64,000 nucleotides of DNA from Sedimentibacter sp. zth1 (GTDB taxonomy: Bacteria > Bacillota > Clostridia > Tissierellales > Sedimentibacteraceae). Positions within the stretch are counted from its first letter, which is position 1. Every line of letters begins with the position of its first letter. The DNA is taken from the NCBI RefSeq assembly GCF_017352195.1, contig NZ_CP071445.1:1054001-1118000 (forward strand). Reading direction: 5' to 3'. Shown here in pieces: positions 60,299-64,000 of the stretch. A program made the position numbers and the translations under genes. The notes under the pieces were generated by a model. That model saw only the letters and a program-made list of their open reading frames with translations, made no database searches and was not told where the DNA came from.

Positions 60299-61703
60299 AG
60301 AAAATGAATTTACAGAAATTTTAACAGAGCTTGATTCTATACCCAAAGAACTTGATAATATAGAATTAAATACATTAGATAAATACAAAAAAAATAAAAA
60401 TGTAAAGAAAATGACACTAATACCTTTAGGAAGTGTAGCATGTATATTACTAATTTTTACACTGTTAATTAATACATCTATGACAATTGCTTTTGCCATT
60501 TCTGATATAACTGTGTTAAAAGATATTTCAAGATTATTAACATTTTCACCATCAATAAAATCAGCTGTAGAAAATGATTATATACAATATATTAATATAG
60601 GTAAAACACAAAATGACATTACAGTTACAATTGACTATTTAATTGTTGACGAACAACAGCTAAATATATTTTATACAATAACCTCAGATAAGTATAAGGA
60701 ATTTCAGAGTCAAACTGAATTTTCTACATCAGATGCAAATAAAAAACTTAAATTTGGTTTCACAGATATTTCAGAAGCATATTCAGATTACAAAAATACA
60801 GGAAATATAGTATTTGATTTTTCAGAAAATAATAGAGTTAATGAAAATTTAATTTTTAAGTTTACTGTTAAAGAAAGAGAAAACAAAAATTATAATCGTT
60901 ATGATTTTATTGAAAATAACAATTCTTCTGAATCTAATGATATTAAAAATGAAAATATAATTACCGAAATCTCATTACCTTTAAAGTATGATACATCAAA
61001 AATAGCCAAAACCAAAACTATTATGATAAATAAAGAAATAATTATTGAAAATCAAAAGATGACAATTTTGTCTGCTGACATAACACCAACAAAGTTAAAT
61101 ATTAAATTTAGCTGTGATAATGAAAACAGTTCAATAATAAGTGGACTTAAATATTATTTAATAGATAATTGCAATAATAAATATGATAAAATTTCAAATG
61201 GTACAGTCAGTAAATCTGATCTTAATAGAAACCTCGTTGAAATTAGAGCGGAAAGTCCGTATTTCTATAAGTGTGAGCAATTAAAACTTGTAATAACTGA
61301 TGTTTCACTAATTGAAAAAAACAAACAAAAAGTCGAAATAAATCTTAATGACAAAGGCTTTGAAGTAGTTAAAGATTATATAAGATATGAAAACTATGCA
61401 AATGTAGATGGTTACGCGTTTATCACTTTTTCTGCACCAGTAGTAGAAGGTCATTTCGGACAAATTGGAATAGGTTCAGAATTCTATGATAAAAATAATA
61501 ATGAGTGCACTATTATACAAGTAAGCCATGATGGAGGCGGTTATTTTGATTTTAATACAAATGAGAATATAAGAAATAAAGATAGGTTATTTGAAACTGT
61601 TGTGCTTGATAATTTCACGGGTAACACTATATATGTTTATCCAAATTTTACAACAAAAGCGAAATTTTCTAATCCCATATCAATTGATATTATATACAAT
61701 TAG
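60291..61703 (+). CDS. DUF4179-type membrane anti-sigma factor
   Basis: Predicted anti-sigma factor of 470 residues, co-translated with the ECF sigma gene (AAGGAGGAGG upstream, 8-nt overlap). A short cytoplasmic N-terminus (1-40) is followed by a membrane helix near 43-66 ending in Ala-Phe-Ala (67-69). A large extracytoplasmic part begins with a DUF4179-like domain (about 75-185) and continues with beta-rich regions to the end. The sensed signal is unknown. Its membrane segment resembles that of the RsiV-like protein at 22 kb. Confidence 0.82.
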   Translation: MNRENEFTEILTELDSIPKELDNIELNTLDKYKKNKNVKKMTLIPLGSVACILLIFTLLINTSMTIAFAISDITVLKDISRLLTFSPSIKSAVENDYIQYINIGKTQNDITVTIDYLIVDEQQLNIFYTITSDKYKEFQSQTEFSTSDANKKLKFGFTDISEAYSDYKNTGNIVFDFSENNRVNENLIFKFTVKERENKNYNRYDFIENNNSSESNDIKNENIITEISLPLKYDTSKIAKTKTIMINKEIIIENQKMTILSADITPTKLNIKFSCDNENSSIISGLKYYLIDNCNNKYDKISNGTVSKSDLNRNLVEIRAESPYFYKCEQLKLVITDVSLIEKNKQKVEINLNDKGFEVVKDYIRYENYANVDGYAFITFSAPVVEGHFGQIGIGSEFYDKNNNECTIIQVSHDGGGYFDFNTNENIRNKDRLFETVVLDNFTGNTIYVYPNFTTKAKFSNPISIDIIYN

Positions 61704-61782
61704 AAGTAGACACTAATTCAATTTGCAATATTTAAATTAGTAGGATATATCTATGATTGTTTTAAATTAATGTTTTAAATTA

Positions 61783-61855
61783 AAGCACATTAAATATTAA
61801 GTAAATGCTATTATTTTGATTTACAGTATACAATATAAAAATGTTTAATGTGCTT
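61783..61855. terminator. Long-loop inverted repeat after the anti-sigma gene
   Basis: The arms AAGCACATTAAA (61783-61794) and TTTAATGTGCTT (61844-61855) form a perfect 12-bp stem around a 49-nt AT-rich loop. It may terminate the convergent transcripts from both sides, though no clean U-run follows. Confidence 0.45.
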
Positions 61856-61905
61856 CCTTCTAATTATATAATTATTTTTCACATAAATATAAAATACAGT
61901 ACCTA

Positions 61906-62523
61906 CTAAGTTGTAGAAACATTTCTAAAATATTCATCGCAATAATTATACCATTTTTTAAAATAATCATTATGGCAAACAAGTTCTAAATCACCAATAT
62001 TATAAATATTTCTTCTTTTTGCTTCATTAACAAAGTTGTATATATGCTCATCCGAACTATCTTCATATACATATACTTGTTTTATGTTTAATTTTTTGGC
62101 AAGATATAACCTTGTATGGCCATCTAATACAATATTATCACTTTTGCTTTTTAAAATTGGTACAACAAAATTTTCCTCGCTTTTAGCCCAACAAGACACA
62201 TTATATAATTTTTCTTCATCAATGTAAAATTGAGATGGTTGTAACTTATTTATATCGCATTTGTAAACGTTTACATCGTTAAATTGCCTAATCAATCTAT
62301 TGTTTTTACTATAAAACTTACAAATATGTCTCGAATAAAATCTGAATTCCTCTATGATTTTATCTATATAACTATAATCATTATAATAAATTATTGCCGA
62401 ATCCTTTCCTGTAATTAAAAATTCACAAGGATATTTTCTGTCTATTAAATAGGCTCCATGTTGCTTAAGTATTTGTTTATTAAATCTATTATCATCATAT
62501 ACGTCAACTCTTTGTATTTTCAT
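61906..62523 (-). CDS. ParB/Srx-fold protein of unknown function
   Basis: Protein of 205 residues. The central segment IVLDGHTRLYLAKKLNIKQV near 131-150 has the ParB/sulfiredoxin-like motif DGHTR (Asp134, His136, Arg138). This fold is used by CTP-binding ParB proteins, free-serine kinases and some nucleases. The N-terminal 100 residues are not recognised. It has no helix-turn-helix domain like chromosomal ParB, and no parA is near. It stands alone, with TAGGAGGGAA before the ATG. Confidence 0.65.
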   Translation of the reverse strand: MKIQRVDVYDDNRFNKQILKQHGAYLIDRKYPCEFLITGKDSAIIYYNDYSYIDKIIEEFRFYSRHICKFYSKNNRLIRQFNDVNVYKCDINKLQPSQFYIDEEKLYNVSCWAKSEENFVVPILKSKSDNIVLDGHTRLYLAKKLNIKQVYVYEDSSDEHIYNFVNEAKRRNIYNIGDLELVCHNDYFKKWYNYCDEYFRNVSTT

Positions 62524-62710
62524 AGTATTCCCTCCTATATTGATAAGGTATATTTTATATCGTTTGTATCATTTTACCACATTTTAAATTATTATTCAAC
62601 AAAACATACAATACAGTAAATTATTTTTTATAACCTAAGAGGTTAAAATGGAAAAAATAAATTATAACGGTAATATTTAATATTAATAAAATTGTCATGT
62701 AAATTAATCT

Positions 62711-62746
62711 AAAACAGCATATTACTTAAAAATAATATGCTGTTTT
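62711..62746. terminator. Terminator after the HD-domain gene
   Basis: The 14-bp perfect stem AAAACAGCATATTA / TAATATGCTGTTTT has an 8-nt loop, 10 nt beyond the HD gene stop on the minus strand; T-rich on both sides. Confidence 0.8.
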
Positions 62747-62755
62747 TATAATCAT

Positions 62756-63334
62756 TTAATTGTTTATGCTATTATTTATCGTTTCTTCGCAGCTTTTCAT
62801 AGCATCTAATGTATTTTGTAACAGCTTATCTAAATCCCATCCAAGCATTTCTGCTCCTTGTTTTATGACATCTCTAGAACATCCTGCAGCAAATTTTTTA
62901 TCTTTAAACTTTTTCTTTAAGCTTGGCAACTCCATATCCATAACGCTCTTTGAAGGTCTCATTCTTACAGCTGCACCAATAAGTCCTGTAAGCTCATCTG
63001 TCGCAAATAACACTTTTTCCATAATATGTTCAGGCTTTATCTCTGAACATAACCCAAAACCATGACTACATATTGATTTTATAAAATTATCACTTGCATT
63101 TATCTCTTTCAATAATTCTTTTGCCTTTTGACAATGTTCATCAGGGTAACTTTCAAAATCAATATCATGCAATAATCCAACTAAACCCCAATAATTTTTT
63201 TCATCCTTAAATCCAAGCTCATTAGCAAAATAACTCATTACACCTTCGACTGTTAATGCATGTAATATATGAAAATCTTCCTTATTATACTTCCTTAACA
63301 ATTGTAAAGCTTGATCTCTTGTAACTATCTCCAT
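62756..63334 (-). CDS. HD-superfamily hydrolase
   Basis: Metal-dependent phosphohydrolase-like protein of 192 residues. The HD signature is His22/His25 followed by LLHDIDFE with His56-Asp57, and ICSHGFG near 87-93. The later FATDELTGLIGAAVRMRPSK near 110-129 is typical of the small HDIG-like family found widely in anaerobes. The substrate is unknown; a nucleotide or cyclic dinucleotide is possible. The ATG has AAGGAGAAAT upstream. It lies 18 nt after the edge gene and is probably co-transcribed. Confidence 0.82.
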   Translation of the reverse strand: MEIVTRDQALQLLRKYNKEDFHILHALTVEGVMSYFANELGFKDEKNYWGLVGLLHDIDFESYPDEHCQKAKELLKEINASDNFIKSICSHGFGLCSEIKPEHIMEKVLFATDELTGLIGAAVRMRPSKSVMDMELPSLKKKFKDKKFAAGCSRDVIKQGAEMLGWDLDKLLQNTLDAMKSCEETINNSINN

Positions 63335-63352
63335 AAATATTTCTCCTTTGTT

Positions 63353-64000
63353 TTATAATATGACTGTAGTTATAATTGCTAAAATAATACAAAACAAATT
63401 ATCAATTGTTTTCAACGTTCTTAAAACAACAATATTATCACTGTTTTCCATTGCATTAGTTACTTTCTCTTTTATTATTTTGCACTCTTTATTGGGAAAA
63501 TATTGATATATAAGATCTGTTTTATCTAGTAACCTCGCTAGTATAATCATATCATAATCTTTTACCTTTTCTTCAAATACATTTGATTTTATTTTGCTAA
63601 TTATTTCTTCAACTGACGCTTGATTAACTTTAAATTTAGATTTTTCAATACCAAACATTCCTGCTTTTTTATACTCTTGTAATACTCCTTCATTAACTAG
63701 ATCTGAAATTAAATTTTTACTGAAATTATCAAAATACTGTTTTTTAAAGTTCAAAAAAAACATAGAAGTAACTTCAGCAACAGTTTTTTTCTTAGAATCC
63801 AGTAATACTTGATAAATAATACTTAAGTATTTCAAGTTATCTGGTAAAGGTTTAATTATTGAAAAAGCTAAATCACTTTTATCTCCATCACCATTTAAAA
63901 CTTCAATAACTTTATTTTTTTCAAGCTCATATAATCCCAATGACATTAAAGCAACAATGGTAGCCTGATTAAATAATGAATCAGGATTCCTTTCTTTATT
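63353..64000 (-). CDS. Unidentified protein, 5' end beyond window (GPP34/GOLPH3-like?)
   Basis: The frame stays open to the window edge, and the first internal ATG (63946) has no ribosome site, so the gene continues outside. About 215 codons are visible. Segments such as NQATIVALMSLGLYELEKNKVIEV and LVNEGVLQEYKKAG look like the helical GPP34 layout, but I am not certain. A hydrophobic tail of about 18 residues (LFCIILAIITTVIL) ends the protein and could anchor it in the membrane. Confidence 0.55.
   Translation of the reverse strand, partial: NKERNPDSLFNQATIVALMSLGLYELEKNKVIEVLNGDGDKSDLAFSIIKPLPDNLKYLSIIYQVLLDSKKKTVAEVTSMFFLNFKKQYFDNFSKNLISDLVNEGVLQEYKKAGMFGIEKSKFKVNQASVEEIISKIKSNVFEEKVKDYDMIILARLLDKTDLIYQYFPNKECKIIKEKVTNAMENSDNIVVLRTLKTIDNLFCIILAIITTVIL

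Noticed and set aside
1-64000. tRNA, rRNA, prophage or intact insertion sequence
   Set aside because: I saw no cloverleaf, rRNA segment, integrase or transposase frame on either strand, though a covariance search was not possible.

Overview
The window is AT-rich chromosomal DNA from a low-GC Gram-positive endospore former, most likely a member of Clostridia. The evidence is spoIVA with a sigma-E-like promoter, the remA/gmk/rpoZ and prkC/stp blocks arranged as in Firmicutes, the ylmE-sepF-ylmG-ylmH block, TTG and GTG starts behind strong Shine-Dalgarno sites, and rho-independent terminators throughout. I do not assert a genus. I see no rRNA, tRNA, CRISPR array, phage or intact insertion sequence. 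Nearly everything is core genome.

Layout. (1) 1-5.5 kb, minus: oligopeptide ABC transporter oppA-oppB-oppC-oppD, with oppD cut by the window edge. (2) 5.7-19.8 kb, minus: one long operon yicC-remA-gmk-rpoZ-priA-def-fmt-metallopeptidase-rsmB-rlmN-stp-prkC-rsgA-rpe-thiN. It covers nucleotide supply, replication restart, formyl-Met handling, rRNA modification, PASTA-kinase signalling and ribosome assembly. rqcH faces away from it on the plus strand. (3) 21.7-24.1 kb, minus: a SigV/RsiV-like ECF sigma and anti-sigma pair led by an SGNH hydrolase gene, behind an ECF-type promoter. (4) 24.2-27.4 kb: bioB with a BirA operator, two small genes, and about 1 kb of noncoding DNA holding four copies of a repeat. 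(5) 27.4-33.5 kb, minus: HlyD-like protein, yggS, sepF, yggT, ylmH, mtnN, lspA, rluD-type gene, pyrR. (6) 33.6-39.6 kb, minus: spoIVA, then gpsA, plsY, der and a DUF512 radical-SAM-like gene. (7) 39.6-48.6 kb: oligoendopeptidase, MFS transporter, DUF4364 regulator, beta-propeller protein, LysM repeat protein, rnhA, a small Gly/Cys-rich protein, and thiI with its cysteine desulfurase. (8) 48.7-48.9 kb, plus: a probable small RNA with C-rich loops. (9) 48.9-58.9 kb, minus: a nuclease/helicase ORF running in frame into a class IV aminotransferase, a small histidine-kinase-like ATPase, and engB-lon-clpX-clpP-tig (protein folding and degradation). (10) 58.9-64 kb: an acetyltransferase, a second ECF sigma/anti-sigma pair, a ParB-like protein, an HD protein and an unfinished gene at the edge.

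Points most worth a second look: the helicase-aminotransferase ORF with a good ribosome binding site at the domain junction; spoIVA, whose only well-placed start appears to be ATT; the unannotated C-rich small RNA; two anti-sigma factors sharing a membrane segment that ends in AFA while carrying different sensor domains; a BirA operator overlapping the bioB promoter; and the dispersed repeat with dense CTAG sites. Promoters, operators, hairpins and starts were read by eye, and family calls rest on recognised motifs and gene order. No database search was run.
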